From contig CAIIXF020000247.1 in assembly GCA_903813345.2 (NCBI GenBank), positions 36,001-100,000 on the forward strand: a DNA stretch of 64,000 nt, in the 5' to 3' direction. Shown in pieces: positions 12,401-27,400 of the stretch. The DNA comes from Owenia fusiformis. Lineage: Eukaryota; Annelida; Polychaeta; Sabellida; Oweniidae. Position 1 is the first letter of the stretch. The number at the start of each line of letters is the position of its first letter. A model generated the notes under the pieces. The model was not told where the DNA came from. It saw only the letters and a list, made by a program, of their open reading frames with translations, and searched no databases. A program made the translations under genes and the position numbers.

Positions 12401-15400
12401 AAAGGTGTTCCACTTTAACAGGTTTTACAGTACATGATTCAATAAATGCCTGGACTGCACATATAAGATATGATTGCATGTACTAAGCCATTCCAATATT
12501 GCAGAAATAGACAGGAACGGTTTGAAGATACATGTACATGTAATACAGTAATCATCATTACGAAACATGCACATATGCAATAATATAACTTACTTCAAGG
12601 TCATCCTAAAATAAGCAAGTGAACATAATGGAATTAAAATAATATTGCATCCAACTTCTACAAAGATATTGTTTTTTATCCTATGACAAGTGAGGTTTCA
12701 GGTACATAACAGCGGGATATAAAATCAATATCTTGGAGGAGCGGGACATATATATATCTCCCGCTGTATATCTCCCGCTGTATATCTCCCGCACCAGTAT
12801 TCCCGGGAAAACGTTTTCGCTCGGTGTAGAAACAGTCAAAATTCGTTAGAATATCTCGCTATAGCAAAACTACCAAAATGAAGCAGATGGCGGTAGATAT
12901 TTTCTTGACCAAAAGGTCGAAGAATTTCTTGAAAGTAATGAAAACCAGTTGAGGGAATAATCAATGTCTCATAGATAAAAGTCACTTGTCATAGGATAAA
13001 TTAGTTATGTGATGCTCGGTTTTGGATATGGGGTATATCCAAAACCTCCCATAACATAACCCTCATGTATTTTCTAGATATATGAAGAAATATCTACTAA
13101 ATTAAGAAGAGGGAGAAGTAGTCTATGAACAGTTTGGAGGTAACTAAAAGAATCTATTAAAAAAATTCTAATCACTAAATAGAGTTAACATTTCTTTATT
13201 TGCAGAAAGGTATAATAGTTTCAAGGGAAAGTGTAATAAAAATTAAACTCATGCAGGGTTGCAACAGAATTCAATATTCCCTGACCAAATATGTATTTCT
13301 AGAGATGTTACTTCCTTTCATTGTTTACAATTTGTGGTCTAATTTTCAACTTTTTAAATTTTCCTGACTTTTCTAAGAATGTTAAATTCCTCATTATTCA
13401 ACAATTTTTGAGAAAACTCATTTTGGTTTCCCCCACTTTTCCCTGACTGTGGTAACCCTGTAACATTTTAAGATATAATATAATACAACATCAGAAGACA
13501 GTAAACATTCAGTGTGTCTCCAAGACACATCTGTGTGTCTCAATGACACATCTACCTACCTTAGATGCAGCCAATAGGGCCTGGTATCTGGTAGATTGTT
13601 CTACAACAGTAGTGGAGACCTTAGGCTCAGCATGATGTTGTAGTACAATGTTGGATCTCTCTAGCAACTGGTCCACTGAACGCTTGTTCTCTTCTATAAG
13701 ACTGTGCTCAGCCTACAGAATAAATATAAACCATGTAAACATATTTAGGGATTATTACAAATTCAATTTATGACTCATCCCCACCTCAAGTTGCAACACA
13801 GGAAAGCTACATAGTTGAAATGAGTTAAATTGCGATACAGATAAGTTCTTAACTCGTGTGGTATCAAGCATTATGTTAGGATGAAAAATAAAATGATTTG
13901 ATTCAAGGAAATGATATAGGAAGTTTTTCGCACGGTTGGTCACCACCTTGAAATTCACAAAATATCAATATTTGTATCTTACCTCTGCCTTAGATAGCTG
14001 TCCTGCTGTGTCTAACAGATCAATCTTCAGCTCAGCTTCCATCTTCAATCTATTCTCCGTCTCATCAATCCATGACGTGACACTGTCCAAGTCATCCTCA
14101 TATTGTTGCCAATGATCCAGGGCATTGCCTAGAGATTCCTTACCAGCAGATATATTCTCTTCTAGCTTATTCCATTCATCCTTGAATAAAATGGTTGACA
14201 TGTATTACCCATAATGCATTAGGCATAGCAGACGTCTGTATAAATATCAAAATGATAAAGACAGAAAACCTCTTATCAAATCAAAATAAATCTCTGAGAA
14301 TTGGAAACTAATTGGTGAGATTAAAATGTCAATGTCTTTTGCCTGAAATAATATAATAAAGGATCAGACCCCCTCCCTCAATTTCTTCCCTGAAACATTC
14401 TTTTGATAACATATTTGGTATGCTCTCACCTGCAATGATTGTACATCAGTGTGTATCTGGTCCTTGCCTCTCAGAGATGTATTCAACATGACAGTTTCTG
14501 ATAACTTAACCACATTGTCTAGCTTTGGTTTTGCCTCCTCAACTGTGCTGGCAAATGCCTGAAAATAAAGCACAAAATCATTTGAGTATCCCGCTAAAGA
14601 AATGTGCAAGTGCATGAAAAAAAAAATAGCTTCAAAAAACTTAAAATGATAGGGGTGTCAAACTGTAACACTTCCAAGTGCATTAGAAAGATGAAACTAT
14701 GCATTTGGTTACATCAATCATATTTCGATGATATTAACTCACGTTCATGCCAACAACAAGTAAGTTGCAATTACTTACATTGAGTTTACGTTGATTATCA
14801 GACAAATTATCTTTATCGCCTCTCGTATTATTCAGAATATGAAGTTGTTGCTTCCCAAGTTGTATCCACTCAATGCACGTCGTGACACTCTCCCTATATT
14901 TCCCATGATCCTCCACGATTTCCTGTTGACGTTGAACCATTTCTTCAACCTGAAGAACATATAAATGCTAGGTCAGAGTCAGGACAAAAGATAAAGTCAG
15001 GTTTGTTACGCTTTTTGTGTTGCTCTCAAAAAATATGAAAATCCAAAATTTCATAAACCTAGAAATGAATACAAATAAGATGGAAGTAAAATGTACCTTA
15101 TCACATAGGGTTGAATATGACTCTGTCGCACTTTGGACCATGGTGTCACAACGAGCTTGATGTAGGGCACCACCCTTATCTTTCATAGTCTCTATGGCAG
15201 CTTTGTGCCCCTTGATGTCGCATTCCATGTACTAGAAATGGAATAACAAAGATCTAACTATCATTCATATTTTCGTCACCAATGTAAGGACAATTTTTAA
15301 AGGTAAACTATTTCAGCCTAAAATATAACAAAATCAATGGGATAAATTCGGGACATCCATAACCAACGGTGCTTACCTTGATTTTTTCAAGTAGGGCTTT

Positions 15401-18400
15401 TTTCTCTGGGAGATCGGCCTTCAGGTCAAGTTGTGAATTAATCTTCACATGTGTCTCCTTCAACCACATATCAATCTGCTCATATGCACGATCAAAGTCT
15501 GCCCATTTGTTCAAACTCTGCTCCAGCTCAACGTTCATCTTGGCATGGCTCGATTTCAGCTTGTCATAGTCTGATTTACACTCAGCTATCTGGGTATGTA
15601 TGATTTCAGTCCCCTGGGCATTGGTGTTTGGTACTGTACGCTCACCAGCATCTGTCAGTGTGCGCAGTTTACCTTGCCCTATGTCCAAACTGGACTGCAT
15701 GGCCTGTAATCATTTTAACATACACAGTACTAATAATTAAGATCTGTTATATCTCTGCATTTCATGAAAATAAATATACATGGACAACAATTTTTGTTAC
15801 ATCTGTTTGCAATAACGTCTGCTATATTTGTTGCATTATGGGATAAAATAATACCATGAAATTTCAAGGTTTACCTGAAGCTTGGCAAGCTTGGTGCCCA
15901 CATCATCTTTGGATGCAACTCCATCTTGTAACGTCAACAAATTAAGTTTTGTGGTTTCACTCCATGTAATGAACTCCTTCTGATGCATATCATACTTGTC
16001 ATGGTCACCATAGTAACTCTCAAGCTTCCGTAAAATCTCCTGTAAATGAGCAACACATATAAATTTAAATACCTGACTATAGTATAGTATAGTAATGCCT
16101 GTAAATGAAACACCTATTTAATGATAAAGGTTGTATAAAGTACAGTGATGTCTTACCTTAGACATTGAAATGAGGGCCTGGTAGTTGGTGGTCAGCTGTG
16201 TGATGGTATGGGAGGTCTGTAGAAGACCCTGGGCTTTACCACTTATATTGTCCAGGTCACCCTGTTTCTTAAGGATCTCTTCATGCTTGGTCTGTAATAA
16301 ATATACACTTATATTGAACAATGTCAAAATGTTAATGTTTTTATCAGATTAATTATATTGGTTTTTGTTGTCAGAATATATTTTTCATTTTAAGTCAAAA
16401 CTACAAAAATTCCAAAAAGGCAATTTAAGAATCATTTGAGATCACTAAGATCAAAATAGTAAAATCATTGGTTAAACTCAGAGGCCAGTGTGGCTAGCAG
16501 ATCTAGACTCAGGGTATAACTTTACCTGATATTTGAGGAGTTGGTCCCTCTTCTCCTGCAAAGAGGTCTCCACACTAAGCTCCCCTTTTAGGAACTGCTG
16601 GGTGGCTTTCATCCAGGAACTAAAGTCCTCTTTCAGGGAATCAAAGTCCTCCCAGCGTCCCAAACATAGTTCTAACACCAGTTTCCCTTGTCTGATCTCC
16701 TCAATGTAGACACCAAAGTCACTTGTGATGACCTTTATGTCAGTGTTGATACGTGCCAGCCCTGAGTCAGCTGTGTTAGGGAGAGTAGCATCAGCTTGTT
16801 CAGAAGCATGGTCAAGTTTCTGCCTGCCTTCAGATACTTCTGCCTCTAACTCCTAAAATAAGACAATCATGGGTGTTACGTAATAAAACATAAGTACTGA
16901 GTTAGAAAATACTAGACATAGTGAAATAACATTCGAGTGTGCATTGTTTTTTGAAGAAGCATGATGCATGTAACAAGCAAATGTTTAATAGAACCTCCAA
17001 GACAGATGATTTTCCTACCTTGAGGTGCTCAAAGTTAGCTTTGATGGTGTCTCTGTCACCGTATGTGTCTATAGATGCTTGTAGTCTTTCCCTGGAGACT
17101 CTGATCCATGTGTTAAACCCTGACACAGCTTCGTTGAACCCCTGGTGGTCTTTCACAATACCTCCATTCTTATCAACCTCAGCAGCAGCCATTTTAACCA
17201 AAAGCTGATACTTGTTAGAGATTTCTATTGACTCCGTGGTTACATTACTGCGAGGGCTGCGAACGGCTAATCCATGGGCGGAGTCAGTGAGAGTATCAAT
17301 TATATGGGAGTAGGAGGTGATATCTTGATTTAGGTTCTGAAAAATTTTTTTTAGACATATAACACATACAAGAACCGAAATACATTTATACTTTATTCAG
17401 GATTTCTTTTCAGTAAATTTTTCCTTTTTTTAGATAAAGAAGTTAATATTAGAGATGTTAGTTCATGAAGACAATTCAGCCATCAAGATACTTCAGATGA
17501 AACTTACATGTGTATAAATATTTTCTTGCACATTCATTCATTATGTTTCAAATGGGAAGTTTAGGTAGTGGCTGGGGGAAGGGTTGAAGATTTAAAGGAA
17601 TTTATTTGTTCAAGTTATAGGCATATTGTCCCTAATGGGGATTATTCCACTCCGTATGTAGTATGCCTGGACTTTTGAAATGAAATAAAACAAAAATAAG
17701 ATAAGTATGACATTGCATCACCATGGTTACCTTGAGTCTCTGTAGCTGAGCTTTCTTCTCAGCAAGTTCTGACTTCAGTTCAGAGTCCTTTAGTTTTGCT
17801 TCTGTTTCTTTCAACCATCTCTCAACCTGAAATATCCAAAAACAATCTTTGAATTTGATGGATTATTCTTGACTGACCGATCTATTGTTTTTAGGTTTCT
17901 TGAGTGGAAAGTTTCATCTTTTGCATAAAAATCTTTACTATCAATTAAAAATATTTTTTCATTTTAGGTAATTTAAAGAGGCAGACTCTTAAAATTTGCA
18001 AAAATTGTAGTGCAAATTTCTGTGACACCATAGATGGTCTTCAGTGTTTTCTTTATTTTCCTCAAAATCAATGTTCACAAATAAGTTAGTAAGCAGCATG
18101 AAAAGTTCCAAATTTTTGAGATTGAATGTGAAATACACTCATTCTCACCTGATCTGTGCGGTCGCCATAATCTGACCACTCCAGAAGGCAGCTTTCTAGT
18201 GTGACTTTGGTATCTGCGAGTCGTTTTGTCAATGTTTCATAATCTTGGTGAGTTTTCTGAAGATTTTGGCGGATGGTGTCTCGCCCAGAGAGCGATGAAT
18301 TTGTCAGAGTTTTCTCTCCCCATGTCTGCATGGTATGGAGCAGGTTTTGACCATCCTCTTTTTGTACAGAAATATCCTATTTGGAGAAATAATATTTTCA

Positions 18401-21400
18401 TTTATTTACAGTCACTTCGTCTACTTTTACTAATGCATTATGGGTAACAAATGAAGCATATCAATATTTTCATTATTTTTCATCTCAGCAATTATATCTC
18501 ATTATTTCAATCTGAGTTGGAAAAAATTAAAAGTAGCGCAACTAACCTTTAAGCGTTCTAGTTGACCTTGCATTGTGCTCTCATCTCCTGACGTATCCAT
18601 ACAAATATCTAAGTGGCCTTCAATATCCTGATACCATGAAGTGAACTTATTGTAGTAGTCAGTGTACTGTTGGTGATCCTGTACATTCTGCTCATAGCGC
18701 TTCAACATATCCTTCGACAGAGTCAAAAGTGACACATATCGGGAACTAAGCTGAGTCAATTGGGAGCTTACAACACTGTCACACATTTCCAACAAACTTT
18801 GACCTTGTTCACTAAGAGCATCTAGCTCTGTTTGATGAGCTATGATGGTTTCATGCCGAGCCATATGCTTCTCTAAAATGGTTTGTTTCTCTTCTAAGGA
18901 GTCTTTGAGATCGCCATCTGCTTTCAGTGAGTTTTCAGTGTCCTTGACCCATGAACTTAGAGTGTCATATTTCACCTCATATTGGTGCCATTTTTCAGCC
19001 AGAGATTCTGAAAGGAAAATGAATTCTTATAATAATCAAATGAGGTGTATAAGTGAGCATGAGGCATTTCAAGTCTTATGTAAAATAATTTTCAGCTTTT
19101 CAATATCTGTTTTTCAATTCTGTTGACTTTTTAATTTTGAACTCTTTAAATCAAGTTTATCACTTAACTTATGAGGAAAATATGATATAACCCAAAGATT
19201 GATGAAAACAAAAGAATAAAAAAATGAATAATAAAAACTAACCTAGGCTAATATTCAGATCATGCATTTCCTGGAACAAATTCTCCATATTGCTCCTGAC
19301 TGTTTGCACAGCAGTCCTGATCTCCTTGACTCCTTTAGGAGATGTGCTTGGATAGACGACTTCAGCCTTCTCTACTAGAGTTGTAACCTTCTGTTCACCT
19401 GCTGACTTGATGGACATTAACTCATTTACCTAAAGAGTTTGAAAATTATGGTAAAAATGATATTATAGGTTTATATTCCATTACAATAATACATCATTCA
19501 TCATTAAATGTTTTGAATGTTATCAAATTAAGTTTTAACCAGATATGTTAATAAAAATAAAAGTACATCTACCAAATATTCATGAAGATAAAAACTTTGA
19601 ATAATGTTTACAATAATGTCCTAGTCATCTGCATAAACGAGTGGGAATATAGGGAACACCCTGTATATAATTTCTGCCTCATTCTGTAAAATATCCCAAA
19701 ATTCACCTTGAGTAATTTAGCCTGCGTGGTGTGCCTATCCCCCTCCAGGCTACTCAGTGGGGTCAGTTTCTCCCTAGTTGACTCTATCCATTCTGTGGCA
19801 TTGTCCAGGGCCTCTTGGTAGATGATGTGGTCTGACACTGCATTGTCACATTCCCTCAGTAAGTCCTGGAATAGAGATGGTGAGATCAAAAATATATTTC
19901 CAGTTGAATTCACGTCAGGATATTTCAGATAGAAAAGAAGTCTGAATTAGACGCATCACTCCTCTTTGTAAGAACAAGCGCATTGATTTTATAAAAATTC
20001 AATTTCTTGTGCAATACAGAGTGTCTCTACATTATTCCTTTTTAAATGTATGTATATAAGATATCTAGATACCATACCTCTACTTTATCAAGAGCCTTGT
20101 GATATCTGTCAACAACGAGATCAGTCTCTCTGGCAAGGTGAGGGTCACTGTTCTGTGTCTGCAGCTCAGAGGATTTCTCCCTCAGTTTGTCTACCAAACC
20201 TTTCTCTCCCAGTAGGGTCAGCTTCAAAGTCTAGAAACATATGGGAATATACAAGTCCTTAAGAGGTCAGTAAATTCATTCTAAATAAATTGTGCACTGT
20301 GTGAAAATATAAGTCATAAAGATTTTAGTTTGATATACTGAGCAAAATGGAGTAACCTAAATCAAATAATATCAACTTTTAAAATAAAAAGCTGTTTTTA
20401 AAACTCAAATGGTTATATTATATGGCAAAATTATGAAGTTTTCAGACCCTACCTCAGGGCAGGCTAAAGTTTAAGTGTAAAACCATACCTTGATCCTTTC
20501 CAGTTGATCTTGTTTTTCAACAAGGGTCATTTGACTTCCTGTTTCCATGGCAACCTGACTCTCAATGTCAGCCAACCAGGTTTCTGTTTTATTCGACACA
20601 TCAGAATAAGCACCCCATTGGCTCAAACATGTCTGGAGATTATCTATGCCATCTTGGATGGATTTCATGAGATCGTCGAGAGTTTGTTGTAAGGTATAAG
20701 CCTCCTGTCTTAAGGTGTCTTTTCCAGATGGGCTAGTGTTCACCAAAACACTTTGTAACTTCTCACGAATGGTTTCAAGTTTACGATTTCCTTCTTCATT
20801 GTAGGACAGTAAGTTCTAAAATGAATACATAACAAAATGTTTGGAATCTTTAAAAGCAAATTAAAACACTTCAATGAAAGAAACAATGAGACTTTTATTG
20901 TACAGAAAATGAGTTCCAAGTCTCTCCATACCTGGACAGTCTGCAATCTTGCAAGTACGGCAGGTCTGTCCCCTTGTGTGGATGTATTGTTGCTCAGTTT
21001 GGCCTCCAGGTCATCTAGGCTCTGCTGCATAGCCTCACATAGTCGTCCATAGCCCTCGTGTTCACTCACAGCATGTTCTTGTTTCCTACACTGTTCCTTA
21101 CAGCTACTGACTAGTGCATGGTATCTATAAATGGGAAAATCAAGTGTTTTACTGTGTTTGGGGAATGAAGTGTTTTATTTAAACTTTACAGGAATTGGAT
21201 GATGTTTGTTTTTATATGTGCTTCATATTCATCAAAGATGTGATGAAATAAACCAATGGTATACATTCTGTTAATATTCACAAATATAATCCATTCACTA
21301 CTATGCATCATAGATCTTTGTCTTTTACCTGGCAGTTATCTGTGAGGCAAGGTTTGCTACTCTGGTGTTAGACGTGTTTGCTGAAAGACTCTGCCCATTC

Positions 21401-24400
21401 TCACTCATGGAGTCAATCTCTGAACCATATGCTATCATCTCTCTTAATGCAGTCTGAAAATAAATATTTAAAAATATTACATCCCAATTGGCCAATGAGA
21501 GGTCAATAGTTTTGGCTAATGACTTGTTTAATGTTTTAGGATGATGTCAGATTATGCCATCATAGCAATGAATATTACGACAGAATCTGATGAATATGAG
21601 TGTTCAAATTAGTTGATGAATCAAGTTAGCCTTACTTCACATTAAACTCAAAATTAGCAAAATAACTATAGACTTCTTGATTAAAATGACTTTCAAAATT
21701 GCACCCCTCTACTGTAAACCTTGACCCGTGGTCTCAGTTTGGTGTCAGCATATAATACTAACAGTCATACTCAGTCTGGATAAGTCAACAATTGATAAGG
21801 CAACTGGCAATTCAATAGTATGTGAGTATGGGAAAGTAAGAACACCTCATTTAAATATTTAGGAGCTTTATGCACACGTTTCAAATTACATTAAAATAAT
21901 TCATAAAATATGGTGAATACAATGTAATGTACATTTGTTTTATGCGTGCTTACATTGATACGTTCAGCCTGGGCCGCCTTCTCTGCCAATGTTGACTGTG
22001 GTTGAATGTCACGCACCATAGCCTCCTGGGATCTCAACCATGCAGTACAGGAGTCCTGCCTATCTTCCCATGATTCCCACTGACTGGCACACTTTTCTAG
22101 CTTGGCTCTAACCTCGCTAAGATTGTCTAAATAGTCAACCCAAACCTGACGCAACCTCGCAACTTCTGATTGGATGAGCTGCTGCCCCCGGGAAGCTGTA
22201 TCTACTATGACATCATCTGCTGACTTGCATATATTTTCGATTTTTGCGTCTCCTTCTGTTTTTACATTTTCCAGATCCTACAAATTGAGATAATTTTACA
22301 AAAGAGAACTTATATACTTGTTATATGAAATATGTTAGTCTGTGTAGTTTATTAAAAGTAACTTAATATAGCAAATGTGTAAATAAACATCTATAAGTAA
22401 ATCTAGATCATTTCAAGATCAGCTAAAACATTAATAACTAAATAACCTAAATGTTAAACTAAAATTCCGCTAGATTTTACAGTTAGACTTATAAGGAAGT
22501 ATCACACAGATGGGTTAGTTCCAATCAAAAATTTATGCCTTTTCATAATCCATCTAAAAGAAATATATTTTTAATCTAACATTGTTATGGTCTATGCTGA
22601 TATAAAAATCAAATATTATTAATGAAGCATTCAAAGACATAGCATAGTGTAGATGTTAACTTATGAGTGTGCCATAGAAAAGATATGAAGACGACAAATT
22701 CAAAGAAAGCAAGTACTGTCACTATCAGCAATATCAAGATTTTAAAAGTAAAAGCAGCTTTGCAGTGCAATTCAATCATTTCAGTGTGTATACATGTAAA
22801 CTGGTATATTTGGTGGCACAAACGTTGTGTTACGCTGGAACACATTTTTGAGTTCACTCTTATGGTAAAAATACTCTGATAATACATGCATGGGTAAAAT
22901 GTTGTTAGTATTGAAATATTTCAAACTTCTGTCAACAATGACCTGGGTGCATATTGATTAATTCAACTGTGAATTGAAGCAAGCGTGAAACATAAGATGG
23001 TGTCTCTTATTCTTTAAGCGTCACATAGTGCTCAAAGTGAAACTCGCAAGGAGAGTGAACTATAAGTGCTGTGTGCATGAGAGACTTACGCAACGACGCT
23101 GTGATAAATATAAATACAACATGTGAAAATGTGAATACCAATGTGAAAATGTGAATACCAATGTCCAAGTGAGGGAAGCAAAAATATCAGTGATTTTGTT
23201 CAATGTTTTTTTAAAGTGCAACATCTATAATAAATTTTAGTAAAAAACAAACAAAAATGAAAAAAAATATTTTGTTATTTAACCTAAACCATGCAACTGT
23301 TAAAGTGTTAAAATAAAAGCCTAAAATGTGAGGAATTACATGCTACGAGAAGTGACATGCTTCAAAATATGTTACATGCTATACATATTTTTTATTGCAG
23401 TGTTGCAAACTCCATTCCCCTTTACTCCAACAATAGTTGTATAATCTTGTACATTTACATTCGTTTTTAAAACTACTAGGTTGTTAAAATAATTACCTGC
23501 ACTCGATCAAGTCGACTCTGAATGGCTAGTTTATCGCCTGTGATGTCATCACACAAAACGACACGCTCCTTCATGGCTTTAAACCAATCCTGACAGTTGT
23601 TATATAGATCGGTATACTGCTCATGTGCTGCAACGATCTTGTTGCATCTTCCGACAGAACCCTAGAAAATGTGGCATTTAATATTGATATTGTGTGTTCT
23701 TTAGAATTGCATGTTAATTATGTTTCTTCAACTTGCAGATTTGAAATTGATCATTGAAGTACTGAGGTACCTTCAGTGATAATTAAAGATATGATTCAAG
23801 TCCCCAAATAACACGTCTGATTGCTCTCACCTGACAAGATGCAAGTATTTCATCATAGTTTCTTTTACTGGCCTCCAGCCTTTCTGTCACTATGGGATCA
23901 GGTGAGGTCTGTAGAATAGACTGCACTTTATCTGATGTAGTATCCAGCGCCCTCTTGTGAGCAGAAATATCCTGTTGTAGAGACTTGTAGGCTTGTAGCT
24001 GCATCTTTTTCTCCTCCAACGTTGCCTTTAATGTGAACTCCTCACTCGTTTTAATCATCATTGACTGTAACCATTTCTCTGTCTGCTGCAAATTATCATC
24101 AGCAGACGACCATTGTATAGTGGCTACCTCTGTTTTCCTTTGAGCTGATGTGAGGCCATCGCAAAATGCTTCCCAGGCAACACGGAGGGAGCGTAACTCA
24201 TGACGTATGACCTCTCTGCCTTCAGAGGCTGTGTTAGGGTAGAGCTGTTCTCCTGATTCTGTTGTCTGATTCAGTTTGTTGAGACCACCTTCCCTCTCAT
24301 CAACAAGCTCCTGGAGACACATATATATTTGTTAACATAATTTTAGACTGATATAAAGATGTTAAGAGTGGTAGGATTTGATTATATCAAAAATATTTTT

Positions 24401-27400
24401 ATCAACTTTTAGCCTATATTGGTTATATGCCATTAAAATATCAAATGTATGCTTTCCCTACAAATATCATACAATTTAACATAGAATTCTAAAGCATGAA
24501 AACCCATGATTAGATCATGCACACATGAACATTGGATCATCCATTACTTACTTGCAAAGTTGTCTGGTGAGCCAAGAGTTGCTTTCTCGTACATCCAGTA
24601 TCTTGACACTCTGAAAGTCTCTCTTGTAAGCCCTCTAGCCAGCTGTTACATCTGCTGTAGTTCTCTGTGTACAGCTGGTGCTCATTCACAGCTGTTTCAC
24701 ATTTTCTGCACACATCCTAGAAAATAATATTATATTTGAAGCAGGGAACTATCTCACTGGTTCATATACAATGGGGATGAGGTTGAAATAAGAATAAAGC
24801 TCCCCCCCCCCCCAAAAAAAAAAGAGGTACAAAGTAAAAGGTTTCACCCACATTGAAAAATAACTTACATTGCATGTGTTACTGAGAGCCTGATAACGTG
24901 TGACGAGCTGCGTGGCATAATTGGTTGGCCTAGTGTCACCTGTACTCTGTCGTATGTCTGTTGCCAAGTCACTTACAGCATCACCCTCTACCTGTTCCAC
25001 TTGTACTGTTTGCATCAGCGCCTACAATTAATTCATATTGCATTAAGGCAGATATATCAGTATTTCAATAGTATACTGATTTGGTATTGCAAACCTGCGT
25101 TATAGGATATCATTTCATTAAAAAGAACATTTCATAAAATTTATATGTGTCTTTATTCTTTTATAAATACACCTACATGTACATGTATACATATACAAAA
25201 ATACATGAAAGTGTACTCATTATTTTGATAATGGGATTTGTCGGTTGCAAGATTATCTTAGCGGAAACTCACTGATAGCTTTCTAACAGTTTGGGGTTTA
25301 AAAATCATTTTTTCTAAACCTATTGCAGAAAGGAAGCTTAATGAAGCAAGGGTAAAAGGAACATGCGTTTGTACTGTAATTACAATGCAAAGGGCATGGA
25401 GAAAAGGGTACCAATATACATGACAATTCAGTAAAACCTTTATATCTGAACACCTCTATAATATGAGCACCTCCTAAATCTCTCAATCCCTTTGATTCAC
25501 ATATTCAAAACATTGGACTGTGAACACCTGTGAATTCAAACACTTTTTACTGGTTTGAGTGGCATTCAGATTTGACAGGTTTTACTGTACAAAGTACACA
25601 TTACACTACAATTAGTCAAAAAGGTGCAGTAAACTATTGCCCCATGCTGAAACAAAAGCTATGTACAATCATGGATTTGATATTGTCCAGTCCATGGTAT
25701 AATGTCCAACAGTGACTGTTTAACTTGTATCACCCTCTACTCCACTTCAAAATTTTCAAATGTATGCAATGTAGTCTTGAAGTCAATGATAATGTCCACC
25801 ACCAAGCTAATATAACAGATTGACCTTGCTAGAATGCGTAAAGCCCAAAACCAAGAGGATGAATTGTATTCTTCCAAATATGGTCAAAAGCCCTTGATCC
25901 CATGCAGCTAATCCATAACTAAAGCAAGGTTAATTTTGGTCTCCATAGCAGCATGCCTGTGTTAAAACAGACCACATATTTGTGGCAAAGCAATAGTTGC
26001 CTTAGCAACAAAGCATAGATGGCAGCATAGCAACAGTGTGAGTGACACCTATGAGCACCATTATATACTATTTAATCCTTACATCATCTTGGGACATCTG
26101 CTGTAGTTCCTCAATCTCTGAATGTTTAGATTTGATTTCAGAGCATAATTCCTACAATGATTCATACATTAAATGGGTCAATGATGAGTCAGTACACATT
26201 TCACACGAGAGTGGGTACTACATATTCAAATCTACAGAGGCATACTTGGTATATGCACCTGTGGTGCTCAAACTTGTCATAGTTTCGAGATTATCAGTTC
26301 ACATTTTTAATAATTAATATCAGGATTACATTTTGCAAAAATGCCAGGTAAATTTATGGATCTCCTAGATTTGTAATTTTTGTATATTGCTCTTCATTAT
26401 TAGAATTACAATTATGCTTTTTGTTAATGCACACTGTTATCATCCAAAATATAAGTATATTAACTGACCTTATATTTAGTCAGCTGTTGTTCTTTCTCTG
26501 GCAGGGAAGCCTTAAGTGAGAAATCCTTTGCCTCTCGTTCCCTTTCTTTAATCCAGCCAGCGAACCATTCATACTTTGAGTCATAATTCTGCCATTTTTC
26601 CAAGCAATCTTCGATGCCTTGAATATTTCTCCCGAGTTTACTCTCAAACTCTTGGAAATCAGAAGTGAGTGCTGAGTTTTGATCCTGGATGCTAATCCGC
26701 CCGTTGCTACCAGTGGTTGCCATGGTAACATCAGCACTATGGCAACATTGATCAAGCAACTTTCTCCCCTCAGCCGTTGTGCTTTGCAATCCCTGAAATA
26801 TGAAACAACATGTTACTGGAATGAAGTATAAGTGTAGTATTTGTCTACTTATTTAATCACATTTACAAACTTTAAAAACTTTTTTAACCGATGATTTGAT
26901 ATCAAAGTGGGCATTTATCATAATCCTCACATTAACGAGTTGGTTCAAGTAGTTCTCATTGGTACAAGGTCAAAAGGTCCATCAAAACAATCCAGTTAAT
27001 GATCATATACAAAATATGTTCATAAACAGTTAAATAATATGAAACATATTGCAAAAAACGACCATAATTTTGATTCAACATAAAAGTGGCCAGTGGAGTG
27101 ATATGGTAACGTGCTGTTTCCTATCAATTCAAAAATATGGTTCAGAATATTTAAGCTTGCAATGCCCCAAACAACAGAGTCCACCAAAGTCCTGTAGTAA
27201 TTTATGTTTGCATACTCTCTATTTCATTGGTGCGAAATATACAAAAGAGAAATTCCCATTACCTGTAGCCTCCCAAGTCTATTCTGCAGCACGTGTCTGT
27301 CACCTGATGTCTCTCCATAGAGGTTCAGCTTGGTCTGCTGTTGTTTTAGCCAATCTATGGTAGTCTGGTATGTTGTAGAGTAGGTCCTGTGTTCAGTCAC

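Larger units (their letters stand above)
11332..13559. other. SYNE1: Intron 80 (2.2 kb) with two mobile-element remnants
   Basis: Holds a TA-flanked inverted-repeat element (12253-12430), a candidate 12-nt micro-exon (12594-12605) and a 324-bp inverted-repeat element (12676-12999). Confidence 0.7.

Noticed and set aside
22609-22887. 92-codon hydrophobic minus-strand ORF
   Set aside because: Lies within an intron, overlaps an equally long ORF on the other strand, and shows no family resemblance.
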